Notes: a model not told the origin generated them from the letters alone. Shown: positions 27,158-35,921, counted from the stretch's first letter. The stretch: DNA of 64,000 nt from an uncultured Acidimicrobiales bacterium (GCA_951812975.1 CATOTC010000001.1:124001-188000); one strand, 5' to 3'. Numbers and translations are program-made.

Positions 27158-27394
27158 TCAGCGGCGTCGGCGGATGATCCAACCCAGAATCTCGCTGAGA
27201 ACGGCACCGGCAACCGCTGACACCACGATGATCAGCCACAACGGCGCACTGCGATCTATGAACAACCACCGGACCGGAGTGCTGTCGGTGTTTTGCAGGA
27301 CGAAGGCGACCAGCGCCACCGCCACCAGCGCAGCAGCGACGAACTTGCCGAGACCCTTCTTAGTTCTCCGTTGCTTGATCGGTTCGTCTGACAT
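27158..27394 (-). CDS. LapA-domain (DUF1049) small membrane protein
   Basis: This 78-residue protein has two hydrophobic helices separated by 'QNTDSTPVRWLFIDRSAPLW', the LapA/DUF1049 pattern, and ends in basic residues 'GWIIRRRR'. ATG 27394 is preferred because GAGGAAGG lies 7 nt upstream; a longer form from 27424 is possible. Function is unclear in actinobacteria; in proteobacteria LapA proteins are tied to envelope assembly. It is convergent with the thioredoxin-like gene. Confidence 0.82.
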   Translation of the reverse strand: MSDEPIKQRRTKKGLGKFVAAALVAVALVAFVLQNTDSTPVRWLFIDRSAPLWLIIVVSAVAGAVLSEILGWIIRRRR

Positions 27395-27486
27395 CTCTGT
27401 GCCTTCCTCGGTGGGCCTCCGCACTCTATGATTCGCAGCATAGAGCCTGACGCGATCAGCGCGAGAAGCGAGATGGGAGGACGAAG

Positions 27487-28389
27487 ATGCGAGTACTGGT
27501 CAGCGGATCCACCGGATTGATCGGAACATCGCTGGTCGAGGCGCTGCAAGCCGCAAACCACACACCTGTTCGTCTATTGCGGTCGGGCACCCGCGACCAC
27601 ACCGAAGCCAGATTCTGGAATCCCGCGTCCGGCGAGTTCGCCGAAGACTCACTTGTTGACATCGACGCTGTCGTGCACCTCGCCGGAGAACCGATAGCCG
27701 ACAGACGCTGGAGCGGAGCCCAGAAAACCCGGATCCTCGAGAGCCGGACCACGACCACGACACTGTTGGCGAACGCAATCGCCACCGCCCGGAATCCTCC
27801 ATCGGTGTTCCTGTCGGGCTCGGCCATCGGTTTCTACGGAGACCGGGGAGACGAACAACTCAATGAGATCAGCTCGGCCGGAGAGGGTTTCCTCGCGGAG
27901 GTGGTCCGTGCCTGGGAACGCGCTGCGACCCCTGCGCAGGAATCTACTCGGCTCGCATTTCTGCGCACCGGTGTGGTGTTGGCGCCCGACGGAGGCGCCC
28001 TGAAGGCGCAACTCCCGTTCTTCAAGCTCGGAATCGGCGGCCGCATCGGCGACGGACGCCAATGGCTGAGCTGGATATCGATTCAAGACATGGTGCAGGG
28101 CATCATCTGGCTCCTCGACAACGACGTCAGCGGACCTGTCAACATGACCGCACCCAATCCCGTCACAAACGCAGAGTTCACCAAGACCCTCGGACAGGTG
28201 CTGCGACGACCAACGATCCTGCCGACACCCAAAGCGGTGATGTTGGCCAAGTTCGGGCGGGAACTGACCCAACAGCTGCTGTACGCGAGCCAACGGGTCG
28301 AACCCGCGGCGCTGTTGGCTGGCGGCTACCAGTTCCGTCGGCCAGATCTCGCCGGTGCGCTGCGAAGCAATCTCAACAAGCCGCAGTGA
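27487..28389 (+). CDS. TIGR01777-family NAD-dependent epimerase/dehydratase-like protein
   Basis: This 300-residue extended SDR begins 'MRVLVSGSTGLIGTSLVEAL', a nucleotide-binding G-x-x-G-x-x-G. It carries family features 'AVVHLAGEPIADRRWSGAQKTRILESR' (spread over about 60-87), 'SGSAIGFYGDRGDE' and 'SWISIQDMVQGI'. The C-terminal DUF1731-like part has 'TNAEFTKTLGQVLRRPTILPTP'. This group (YfcH/SDR39U1) is widespread; its physiological substrate is not established. The start is ATG 27487 with GGGAGG upstream. Confidence 0.9.
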   Translation: MRVLVSGSTGLIGTSLVEALQAANHTPVRLLRSGTRDHTEARFWNPASGEFAEDSLVDIDAVVHLAGEPIADRRWSGAQKTRILESRTTTTTLLANAIATARNPPSVFLSGSAIGFYGDRGDEQLNEISSAGEGFLAEVVRAWERAATPAQESTRLAFLRTGVVLAPDGGALKAQLPFFKLGIGGRIGDGRQWLSWISIQDMVQGIIWLLDNDVSGPVNMTAPNPVTNAEFTKTLGQVLRRPTILPTPKAVMLAKFGRELTQQLLYASQRVEPAALLAGGYQFRRPDLAGALRSNLNKPQ

Positions 28390-28396
28390 GAGTCGT

Positions 28397-29356
28397 TCAG
28401 ACGTCGACAACCCAGACGTCTTCGGGCATCTCCTTTTCGAAAGCGCCCACCACCCTGCCGACCCGGCGATCGGTGCCATCCCACACGATCAATGCTTCAT
28501 CGGCGACTTCGCGGAGCCATGCATTCCTTCGCTTCAGCGCCTCGCCGGCCCGCTTTGGAGTGTCGGGAATCTTGCGCTGCAAGCACACGACTTTGGCCGC
28601 TCCCTCCAACATCTGCGCAAAGTAGTCTCGTTTGGCCGCAGGCCACTTGAGAGCAGGGTTGGGGTATGGCAGCACTGCCACGTAGGGCACACCGGACTCC
28701 GAGGCTGCTTCGGCGCCGAGAGTCTCCGCTCCACGCCGCAGCCCGGTCAGCACGATCAGGTCATCGTCGAGTTCCTTCTTCGCCGCCAAGATCTCACCGA
28801 GCCGTTGCCGAATCCTGTCCAGATCCTCTCTCGAGTCGAGCTGCATCCCCAGGACCGCCACACAACGCCCTGTTGGCCGCCATGAACTGCCCGAAGAGCG
28901 AGCACCCGCGGTTCGGTCGCCCCCGGCTCCCCCGCCAGGGGTCCGGGGCTCGATCTCGTCGGTCTCACCGAGATCATCGGGCAGACCTACACCTGTGCGA
29001 CCCACCTGCGTACGCGCAGCTTCAGCCGCCAAGCGATCCGCTACGTCGTTCCATTCGTCTCCGGCGTGCCCTTTCACCCAAGTGAAGGTGATGTCGTGTG
29101 GCGCTGAGCGATAAAGCTCGATCAACGGTTCCCAGATGTCCCGATTGGCGACCGGCTGCTTGTTGGAGTTGCGCCAGTCCCGCTTCAGCCACCCGGCCCA
29201 CCAACGGTCTCGAAAGCAGTTGACTACATATGTTGAGTCCGAGACGACCTCAACGGGGCCCTCGATAGCCCCCAGCGCTTCGAGTACAGCGGTGAGTTCC
29301 ATCCGCTGGTTGGTGGTCTCAGGGTCCGAACCGCTGGCCCACCCGCCGTCGGGCAC
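28397..29356 (-). CDS. rnhA: RNase HI fused to a SLOG (YpsA/DUF1273-like) domain; true N-terminus unclear
   Basis: From GTG 29356 the frame encodes 319 residues. The N-terminal half has RNase HI motifs 'TTNQRMELTAVLEAL' (catalytic Glu), 'VVSDSTYVVNCF' (Asp) and 'FTWVKGHAGDEWNDVADRLA'. After a Gly-rich linker, residues about 165-319 look like a SLOG-type Rossmann domain ('DDLIVLTGLRRGAETLGAEAA', 'ALIVWDGTDRRVG'). The conserved start of RNase HI, YTDGACLGNPGPGGWGW, is encoded in the same frame upstream (29357-29410). It carries the first catalytic Asp, but no ATG/GTG/TTG precedes it before the in-frame stop. RNase HI degrades RNA in RNA-DNA hybrids; the role of the SLOG part is unknown. Confidence 0.8.
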   Translation of the reverse strand: MPDGGWASGSDPETTNQRMELTAVLEALGAIEGPVEVVSDSTYVVNCFRDRWWAGWLKRDWRNSNKQPVANRDIWEPLIELYRSAPHDITFTWVKGHAGDEWNDVADRLAAEAARTQVGRTGVGLPDDLGETDEIEPRTPGGGAGGDRTAGARSSGSSWRPTGRCVAVLGMQLDSREDLDRIRQRLGEILAAKKELDDDLIVLTGLRRGAETLGAEAASESGVPYVAVLPYPNPALKWPAAKRDYFAQMLEGAAKVVCLQRKIPDTPKRAGEALKRRNAWLREVADEALIVWDGTDRRVGRVVGAFEKEMPEDVWVVDV

Positions 29357-29523
29357 AACCCACCCCCAGCCTCCCGGCCCAGGGTTGCCGAGGCAGGCGC
29401 CGTCTGTGTAGACGATTGTTGTACTAGCTGCGCTACTGATCTGATCATTCTGTGATCACCGAGGACAACTTCCACCCGAAGCTTCAACCAAAGCCGAAAA
29501 GTGCTGCGAGAATAGACACACAT

Positions 29524-32241
29524 ATGGCTGATCATTTCTCCCGCCAACTGCCCGACATCGACCCCGACGAGACCACCGAATGGATCGACTCCCTCGATGC
29601 CGTGCACGCCGGCCAAGGCCAGGCACGGGCCCGATACCTGCTCGCCAAGCTGCTCGAACGGTCCAATGAACTGCAGATCGGTGTCCCCCCGACCACCAGC
29701 ACGCCCTATATCAACACCATCCCAGCAGAGTCACAGCCCTTCTTCCCCGGCGACGAGAACATCGAGCGCCGCATCCGCGCCATTATCCGCTGGAACGCTG
29801 CGGCGATGGTGATCCGCGCCAACAAGACTGCCGACGGCATTGGAGGCCATCTGTCGACGTTCGCCTCGAGCGCGGCGCTCTACGAAGTCGGCTTCAACCA
29901 TTTCTTCAGAGGCAAGGAGGACGGACTTCCCGGCGACCATGTGTACTTCCAGGGTCATGCTGCTCCCGGGGTCTACGCACGAGCGTTCCTTGAAGGGCGT
30001 CTCAACGAACAGCAGCTCGACAACTTCCGTATGGAAGTCGGCGGCAACGGCCTGTCGAGCTATCCGCACCCCCGCCTGATGCCGGAGTTCTGGGAGTACC
30101 CCACGGTCTCGATGGGTCTGGGACCGATCAATTCGATCTACCACGCCAGATTCAACCGCTACATGCACCAACGCAAGATCGACGACACCTCACAGAGCAA
30201 TGTCTGGAGTTTCCTCGGCGACGGCGAATGCGACGAACCCGAGACCCTCGGTGCCATTTCGTTGGCAGGCCGCTCCGATCTCGACAACCTGAAATGGGTC
30301 GTCAACTGCAACCTGCAGCGGCTCGACGGCCCCGTGAGAGGCAACGGGAAGATCATCCAAGAGCTCGAAGGAGTATTCCGCGGAGCCGGTTGGAACGTCA
30401 TCAAGGTGATATGGGGCAGCCGTTGGGATGAACTGCTCCACCGCGACGTCGACGGGGTGCTGCTCAACAAGATGGCCGAGACAGTCGACGGCGAATACCA
30501 GCGGTTCGCGGTCGAGGACGGCGCCTACATCCGTGAGAACTTCTTCGGACCGGACCCGAGACTGCGCAAACTCGTCGAGCACCTCAACGACGACGACCTC
30601 AAGGAACTTCCCCGCGGGGGCCACGACTACCAGAAGGTCTACGCGGCGTTCAAAGCCGCCGCCGAGACCACCGGACAGCCGACGGTGATCCTCGCCAAGA
30701 CGATAAAGGGTTGGACACTCGGTGAAGGCTTCGAGGGACGCAACGCCACCCACCAGATCAAGAAGATGACCAAGGCACAGCTTCTGGAACTGCGCGCCAG
30801 GCTCCACATGGAGGACGAGATCGCGGAGGAGTCGCTCGAGGACGGGATACCGCCCTACTACCGGCCGTCACCAGACTCAGAGGAGCGCGAGTACCTCATG
30901 AGTCGACGCCGCGCCCTCGACGGGCCCCTGCCGAGCCGCATCGTACGCGACCGGCGACCGCTCAAGCTGCCGAACGAAACACCCTTCCTAGACCTTCAGA
31001 AGGGGTCTTCGGGGCGGCCGGTGTCAACCACCATGGCCTTCACCGCAGTGCTGCGGGACCTGCTCCGAGACAAGCGATTCGGCGAACGGGTGGTGCCGAT
31101 CGTCCCCGACGAAGCCCGAACCTTCGGAATGGACTCGTTGTTCCGAGAGTTCAGGATCTACGCGCCGCAGGGCCAACTCTACGAACCGGTCGACCACGAC
31201 CTTTTGCTGTCCTACGCCGAATCCGAGGACGGACAGATCCTCGAGGAGGGCATAACCGAGTGCGGTTCCACTGCTGAGTGGATCGCAGCCGGAACCGCCT
31301 ATGCCAACACCGGCGTTCCAATGGTCCCGTTCTACACGTTCTACTCGATGTTCGGTTTCCAGCGGGTGGGCGACTCGTTGTGGGCAGCAGCCGACGCTCG
31401 AACGCGCGGTTTCCTGATGGGCGCCACCGCCGGCCGGACCACCCTGTTGGGCGAGGGGCTGCAACACCAGGACGGCCACAGCATGCTGCTGGCCTCGACG
31501 GTCCCCTCGTGCGAGGCCTACGACCCCGCCTTCGCCTACGAACTCGGCACGATCCTGCGCCACGGCCTGCACCGGATGTACCCCGACGGACGGTCAACCG
31601 ACGGCGAGGACGTCTTCTACTACATCACGATCTACAACGAGAACTACGAACAGCCGCCACGGCCCGATCATGTGCAGGACCGCGACATAACCGACGGGAT
31701 CTACAAATTCGATGATGGTCCCGACGGACCGCAGCGCCGTGCAACGATCCTCTTCTCGGGAACCCTGAATCTGGCCGCGCGCGAAGCCCAACAGATACTT
31801 GCCGACGAATACGACATCGGTGCTGAACTCTGGAGCGTCACCTCCTACAAACGACTCCGTGCGGACGCGCTGGACGTGGAACGTCGTAATCGGCTGTCGC
31901 CCGAGCGGCCACCGGAATTGTCCAACGTGACCCGAAAGCTTGCCGACAGCGAAGGACCTATCGTGGCCGTGTCGGACTGGATGACCCTGGTACCCGACCA
32001 GATCGCGCGCTGGACGCCCCGCCCACTGCATGTCCTCGGGACCGACGGCTTCGGTCGTTCCGACACCCGCGAAGCACTTCGTCGGTTCTTTGAGATCGAC
32101 GCCGGCAACGTGGTGGTTGCGGTCCTGTCGGCCATGCTTGAAGACGGCACCGCCACCCGTGAAGAAGTCGGCCGCGCGATCGCCGAAGCGGGCATCGATC
32201 CCTACCGTCCCGATCCGGCCCATCCGGACACCGGTGCCTGA
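29524..32241 (+). CDS. aceE: Pyruvate dehydrogenase E1 component, homodimeric type
   Basis: This 905-residue thiamine-diphosphate enzyme decarboxylates pyruvate and acetylates the E2 lipoyl group. The ThDP motif is present as 'GDGECDEPETLGA...NLKWVVNCNLQRLDG'. Other landmarks are 'HVYFQGHAAPGVYARAFLEGRL', 'RNATHQIKKM' and 'FYTFYSMFGFQRVGD'. ATG 29524 gives the family N-terminus; an upstream start at 29452 would add 24 unsupported residues. It is divergent from rnhA, and its 3' end overlaps the HhH-GPD gene by 8 bp. It probably works with the E2 and E3 encoded at 23-26 kb. Confidence 0.96.
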   Translation: MADHFSRQLPDIDPDETTEWIDSLDAVHAGQGQARARYLLAKLLERSNELQIGVPPTTSTPYINTIPAESQPFFPGDENIERRIRAIIRWNAAAMVIRANKTADGIGGHLSTFASSAALYEVGFNHFFRGKEDGLPGDHVYFQGHAAPGVYARAFLEGRLNEQQLDNFRMEVGGNGLSSYPHPRLMPEFWEYPTVSMGLGPINSIYHARFNRYMHQRKIDDTSQSNVWSFLGDGECDEPETLGAISLAGRSDLDNLKWVVNCNLQRLDGPVRGNGKIIQELEGVFRGAGWNVIKVIWGSRWDELLHRDVDGVLLNKMAETVDGEYQRFAVEDGAYIRENFFGPDPRLRKLVEHLNDDDLKELPRGGHDYQKVYAAFKAAAETTGQPTVILAKTIKGWTLGEGFEGRNATHQIKKMTKAQLLELRARLHMEDEIAEESLEDGIPPYYRPSPDSEEREYLMSRRRALDGPLPSRIVRDRRPLKLPNETPFLDLQKGSSGRPVSTTMAFTAVLRDLLRDKRFGERVVPIVPDEARTFGMDSLFREFRIYAPQGQLYEPVDHDLLLSYAESEDGQILEEGITECGSTAEWIAAGTAYANTGVPMVPFYTFYSMFGFQRVGDSLWAAADARTRGFLMGATAGRTTLLGEGLQHQDGHSMLLASTVPSCEAYDPAFAYELGTILRHGLHRMYPDGRSTDGEDVFYYITIYNENYEQPPRPDHVQDRDITDGIYKFDDGPDGPQRRATILFSGTLNLAAREAQQILADEYDIGAELWSVTSYKRLRADALDVERRNRLSPERPPELSNVTRKLADSEGPIVAVSDWMTLVPDQIARWTPRPLHVLGTDGFGRSDTREALRRFFEIDAGNVVVAVLSAMLEDGTATREEVGRAIAEAGIDPYRPDPAHPDTGA

Positions 32242-32812
32242 GTCCGACCAGCACCACCGCGGCACGCTCGTGGTCAGCGGCGACCCGGAAGCCGACCATC
32301 TGATCAATACCGATCCGCTGGCGCTCATGATCGCCATGCTGCTCGACCAGCAGATCCCCATCGAGTGGGCTTTCGTCTCACCCCTGCGGTTGGCCCAGAG
32401 GCTCGGTGGCGTACTCGACGCCGCCGAGATCGCCGCGATGGACCCGGAGGAACTGGTCGCGGCCGCCGCTGCGAAACCCGCAATCCATCGCTTCCCGGCC
32501 ATGATGGCACGCCGAATCCACAAGCTGTGCGAGCACCTGGTCGACGAATACCAAGGAGCTGCCGACTCGATCTGGGCAGATGCGAACGAAGCCGACGTGC
32601 TCTACGAACGGTTGTTGGCGGTGCCAGGCTACGGTCCGGTCAAGTCCCAGATTCTCATTGCCATTCTGGCCAAGCGTTTCGACTACAAACCAGGCGGGTG
32701 GGATGCCGTTGCTGGAGTCTTCGCAACCGAAGACCTCCGCAGCGTAGCCGACCTTGGCGACCCGACCGCGCTTGGGAGGCTCCGCGAGAAGCGCCGGACC
32801 GACAACCGATAG
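32234..32812 (+). CDS. HhH-GPD-type base excision repair-like protein (TIGR03252-like)
   Basis: This 192-residue protein starts at GTG 32234, overlapping the last 8 bp of aceE. It contains 'LALMIAMLLDQQIPIEWAF' and 'HKLCEHLVDEY', followed by 'LLAVPGYGPVKSQILIAILAKRFDYKPGGWD', where the helix-hairpin-helix (PGYGPVKS) is clear. It resembles the small actinobacterial HhH-GPD family without an Fe-S cluster. DNA-glycosylase activity is presumed, not shown. The overlap with aceE implies translational coupling to a metabolic gene, an odd pairing. Confidence 0.85.
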   Translation: MPESDQHHRGTLVVSGDPEADHLINTDPLALMIAMLLDQQIPIEWAFVSPLRLAQRLGGVLDAAEIAAMDPEELVAAAAAKPAIHRFPAMMARRIHKLCEHLVDEYQGAADSIWADANEADVLYERLLAVPGYGPVKSQILIAILAKRFDYKPGGWDAVAGVFATEDLRSVADLGDPTALGRLREKRRTDNR

Positions 32813-32848
32813 ATCCGCCCTGAGATCAGCCGCGCAAGCCCCTGCGCG

Positions 32849-33619
32849 TCACCGCACCTCGGAACGCAGTCGGTTGCGCTGGCGGTCCAGCCAGCCGAGG
32901 ACCACCGCGATGGCACGCGGGTCGTGGCGCAGATGATGGCTGGCCCCGTCGATTATCCGCAAGTCTGCAGAACCGTGGGCGTCGGCAACTGCACGGGCGT
33001 CGAGCACCGGCACGACTTCGTCTTCGCTGCCATGAATCAGCATCAATTCACGCGGTGACAGACGTGTCGCCGCTTCGCTGGCATCCACGGAACGCAGTTG
33101 TTGCGACCAGTCACCGAAGTCGTCTGGAAAGGCGCTGTCGCGGATCGCTCCCATCTCGCGTGCGAGCACCAACAACTTGCGGGGGCTGCGCGCCCAGTCG
33201 CTGAAGTCCGCCGGCAACGCTACTGCGCAGACACCTCGGATGGTCTCGTCGTCGGCGCCGGCCTCGACCGCCAGAGCGCCGCCTGTACCGAATCCGAGGA
33301 GCCAGACGCCGTCGCAGTGCACTGATTCACGCAGGAACGCGATTGCTCCCTGAAGATCCCGCAACCAGCCCTCCAGCGAAAAGTCGCCGCCAGACTGCGC
33401 AATCCCCCTGCTGGAGTACGCAAGCGCAGCCCACCCGCATTCAGTGGCAACCCGATCAGCGAGGCTGGGAAAGTTCGAAGTCGAGTTGATGCCACCCCCG
33501 GCCTCAGCCGGGAAACCGTGCGCGATCACCAACCCGGGTTGGGCTGTGCTGTGATTCTGGGAGGGCCGAGCGAGATGGGCTTCCAACTCGATGCCATCGA
33601 CCGTGAAGCTCCTGTCCAT
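32849..33619 (-). CDS. Alpha/beta hydrolase-fold protein, nucleophile Ser apparently missing
   Basis: A 256-residue alpha/beta hydrolase fold: 'PGLVIAHGFPAEAGGG' oxyanion region, 'LIHGSEDEVVPVLDARAVADA' acid loop, and 'DGASHHLRHDPRAIA' with the catalytic His position. The nucleophile elbow reads G-F-G-T-G-G where G-x-S-x-G is expected, so the Ser is Gly. It may be a non-hydrolytic relative or use another residue. The start is ATG 33619. Confidence 0.8.
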   Translation of the reverse strand: MDRSFTVDGIELEAHLARPSQNHSTAQPGLVIAHGFPAEAGGGINSTSNFPSLADRVATECGWAALAYSSRGIAQSGGDFSLEGWLRDLQGAIAFLRESVHCDGVWLLGFGTGGALAVEAGADDETIRGVCAVALPADFSDWARSPRKLLVLAREMGAIRDSAFPDDFGDWSQQLRSVDASEAATRLSPRELMLIHGSEDEVVPVLDARAVADAHGSADLRIIDGASHHLRHDPRAIAVVLGWLDRQRNRLRSEVR

Positions 33620-33638
33620 TAGTCCGGCAACCCGCTAG

Positions 33639-33830
33639 TCAGACGGACCGCAGGCGGTAGCCGCGGTTGCGGGCCTCGGCAAGGGTGTCGGGTCCGAACG
33701 CCAACGCATGCTCGCTGTTGGCGAGTTCTTCGATGACAGCGGTGTCTGTCACGTCGTCGAGGTCGTAAACCACCTGAACCCGCTTGTCGCCGAGAAAGCG
33801 GCTGTTCTGAAATCGAGCCGGTCGTTCCAT
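33639..33830 (-). CDS. Small conserved-looking hypothetical protein (63 residues)
   Basis: A 63-residue soluble frame with balanced composition ('VQVVYDLDDVTDTAVIEELANSEHALAFGPDTLAEA'). It lies on the same strand as, and 19 bp upstream of, the hydrolase gene. No motif recognised. Composition and operon-like position support a real gene. Confidence 0.55.
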   Translation of the reverse strand: MERPARFQNSRFLGDKRVQVVYDLDDVTDTAVIEELANSEHALAFGPDTLAEARNRGYRLRSV

Positions 33831-33917
33831 GAGGGAAACATAGCGGCGGCAACGACAAGAATCAGCGATTCATAGCGATCAGCGATTCACACGGAACACA
33901 ATTCACACGGAACAAAG

Positions 33918-33959
33918 AGAGAACCGTCCCAGGGCCGCGACAGCCCTGGGACGGTTCTT
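33918..33959 (-). terminator. Strong intrinsic terminator (minus-strand reading)
   Basis: GAACCGTCCCAGGGC (33921-33935) and GCCCTGGGACGGTTC (33943-33957) form a perfect 15-bp stem with a 7-nt loop. It extends by one A-T and one G-T pair. On the minus strand it is followed by TCTCTTTGTT, a U-rich tail, so it ends the minus-strand transcript covering 34.2-33.9 kb. It is the strongest terminator in the window. Confidence 0.8.
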
Positions 33960-34167
33960 GAGTATTGCTTGAAAGACAATGTTTGCTGGAAACCCGGGGA
34001 GTGGTGGCACCTTGCGGTACCGCACCAGGCGTGACATATTCCCGGTCCACCTAGCCCCAGGGGTGGAGCTGGCTTGGTTTGCGCCAGTGGTCCAGCAGCT
34101 GTTCTAGCGGCCAGCCACCTCCAAGGTCACAGATCTTCTACACACTGCGGGACCACCTCCTTTCTTT
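33918..34167 (-). ncRNA. Candidate structured RNA / leader-peptide transcript
   Basis: A 250-nt stretch with no normal gene ends at a strong terminator. On the minus strand it opens with AGAAAGGAGGTGGTCC (34165-34150), almost fully complementary to the 3' tail of 16S rRNA. Ten nt after GGAGG comes a 13-codon frame, GTG 34143-34145 to TAG 34104-34106 (peptide CRRSVTLEVAGR after the start). The Shine-Dalgarno region can pair with a downstream segment (plus-strand AGTGGTCC, 34085-34092), which could hide the ribosome site. TGCGGTACCGCA at 34013-34024 is palindromic. It may be a small regulatory RNA or a leader RNA; I do not recognise the family. Confidence 0.5.
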
Positions 34168-34220
34168 GGTGCCAATAGTGAAGCACAAAAGCAGTCAGGC
34201 GTGTGGGATATTTCTGCGGT

Positions 34221-34664
34221 TCACGAGTCGTCGACCTCGTCGCCGACGGCGCCGATCGCCGTGAGATACTTCATCTGGAGGTCGAGGACGCAGACCACGT
34301 CAACCGCCTCAGGACCGCCGGCGGCCAACGAACGGGCCACGATCGCGTCGATCGCTGCATCATGGGGTGCAACCGCCCCATCGATGGAGACCTGATCGGT
34401 GGCAAGTTCCTGACCGTGGCGCGAGGCCACTCCTGCCTCTTGGAACCAGTCGAGATGCCAGCGCAGCAGCATCTTCAGGTCTTCGAAGGAGATCCGGGCT
34501 GTCACCTCGTCGGGAAGCCGTTGGGCGATCCAGTCCACCGCGTCGTTGAGGTCATAGACGGCCGGGCTTCGTTCAGTTTCCAGTTCCGCAACCGCTTTTC
34601 CGACGGCCACTAGGGCGATCAGGATGACGGCGACGGCACCGACTGCGAAGAAGACCCAGACCAA
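34221..34664 (-). CDS. Membrane-anchored hypothetical protein
   Basis: A 147-residue frame with one N-terminal hydrophobic helix (FFAVGAVAVILIALVAVGKAVA) and a soluble remainder ('YDLNDAVDWIAQRLPDEVTARISFEDLKMLLRWHLDWFQ'). The start is TTG 34664, with GGGGGTGA upstream. Similar anchored proteins occur in other actinobacteria; function unknown. It is 26 bp downstream of the acyl-CoA dehydrogenase gene, in the same direction. Confidence 0.65.
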   Translation of the reverse strand: MVWVFFAVGAVAVILIALVAVGKAVAELETERSPAVYDLNDAVDWIAQRLPDEVTARISFEDLKMLLRWHLDWFQEAGVASRHGQELATDQVSIDGAVAPHDAAIDAIVARSLAAGGPEAVDVVCVLDLQMKYLTAIGAVGDEVDDS

Positions 34665-34690
34665 GCCGCGTCACCCCCGCCAGTGCCCGC

Positions 34691-35806
34691 TCAGATCCCG
34701 ATGCGTTGGGCGAGCAGCTCGCGATGGTAGGTCGGATCTCCGAACAGCAGCTCAGAGCTCTTCGCCCGCTTGAAATAGAGATGGGCGGGATGCTCCCAGG
34801 TGAAGCCGATACCGCCGTGGATCTGAATGTTCTCCGCGGCGGCATGAAAGTACGCCTCGGAGCAGTAGCTCTTCGCCAACGACGCAACCTGGCCCAGTTC
34901 ATCGTTCATCTCAGCCGCACACCAGCCCGCGTAGTAGGCGGCGGACTTGGCCGACTCGACTTCCAGGAGCATGTCGGCACACTTGTGCTTGATGGCCTGG
35001 AAGGACCCGATCGGGCGACCGAACTGCACCCTGACCTTTGCGTACTCGACCGACATGTCCAGACACATCTGCGCACCGCCCACCTGTTCTGCCGCGAGGG
35101 CCACCGCGGCCAGGTCGAGCACCGTCTCCAACACATCCCACCCGGCTCCGTCGGTACCGATCAGTTCGGCGGCCACACCGGAGAATGCCAGCTTGGCCTG
35201 CTTGCGCGTCTGGTCCATTGTCGACAGAGCCGTCCGGGTGAGGCCGTCGGCGTCAGCGGCGACGCTGAACAGCGACACTCCCGCATCGCTGCGGGCCGCG
35301 ACCAGGATCAGATTGGCGGTGTGCCCGTCGAGCACGTACATCTTGGTGCCGTCGAGGGTCCACGAACCCCCGTCGTTCGATGCCTGCATGGTGATGCCGC
35401 CTTCGTCCCAGCGGCCGTTCTCCTCGGTGAAAGCGAGCGTTGCCCGGGTCTCGCCAGAGGCGATTCCGGGAAGGTGAGCGTTCTTGGCGTCCTCGTCGCC
35501 ACTGTGCAACAGCGTGTTGGCCGCCAGCACACACGATGAGAAGTACGGGGCGCAGAGCAGCGCCCGACCCATTTCCTCGAGCACCACGATCTGCTCCACG
35601 AATCCGAATCCCTGGCCACCGTATTCCTCGGGAATCGCCAGCGCCTGCAGGCCCATCTGCTCGGCCATCTGAGTCCAGACTGCGTCGTCGTAGCCGACCT
35701 CGGTGTCCATCTGTTCACGTACTGAGGTTTCAGACGACTTGTCTTCCAAGAAGCTGCGGACGAACTCACGCAACTGGTCCTGCTCTTCTGAGAATGCAAA
35801 GTTCAT
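34691..35806 (-). CDS. Acyl-CoA dehydrogenase
   Basis: A 371-residue flavoprotein with the N-terminal helical domain ('FAFSEEQDQLREFVRSFLED'), middle beta domain ('ATLAFTEENGRWD') and C-terminal 'YFHAAAENIQIHGGIGFTWEHPAHLYFKRAKSS', typical of the family. It would introduce a trans-2 double bond into an acyl-CoA. ATG 35806 matches family N-termini; the frame extends to 35884 without support. The substrate is not predictable. It stands alone apart from the small anchored protein downstream. Confidence 0.9.
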   Translation of the reverse strand: MNFAFSEEQDQLREFVRSFLEDKSSETSVREQMDTEVGYDDAVWTQMAEQMGLQALAIPEEYGGQGFGFVEQIVVLEEMGRALLCAPYFSSCVLAANTLLHSGDEDAKNAHLPGIASGETRATLAFTEENGRWDEGGITMQASNDGGSWTLDGTKMYVLDGHTANLILVAARSDAGVSLFSVAADADGLTRTALSTMDQTRKQAKLAFSGVAAELIGTDGAGWDVLETVLDLAAVALAAEQVGGAQMCLDMSVEYAKVRVQFGRPIGSFQAIKHKCADMLLEVESAKSAAYYAGWCAAEMNDELGQVASLAKSYCSEAYFHAAAENIQIHGGIGFTWEHPAHLYFKRAKSSELLFGDPTYHRELLAQRIGI

Positions 35807-35921
35807 GCGCTGCACTCTACGACTCCACCACCACAAGTCCAATCGTGCCACCTGGCCTCCAACCTTTTTGGTTGTGGCGAGCAACTAGTGGTCGGTTTGG
35901 TGCCGCGAGCGCCAGTGCGAG

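Noticed and set aside
34150-34165. Fragment of a 16S rRNA gene 3' end on the plus strand
   Set aside because: The plus strand reads GGACCACCTCCTTTCT, similar to a 16S tail, but the upstream DNA does not resemble 16S helix 44/45; a Shine-Dalgarno on the minus strand explains it better.
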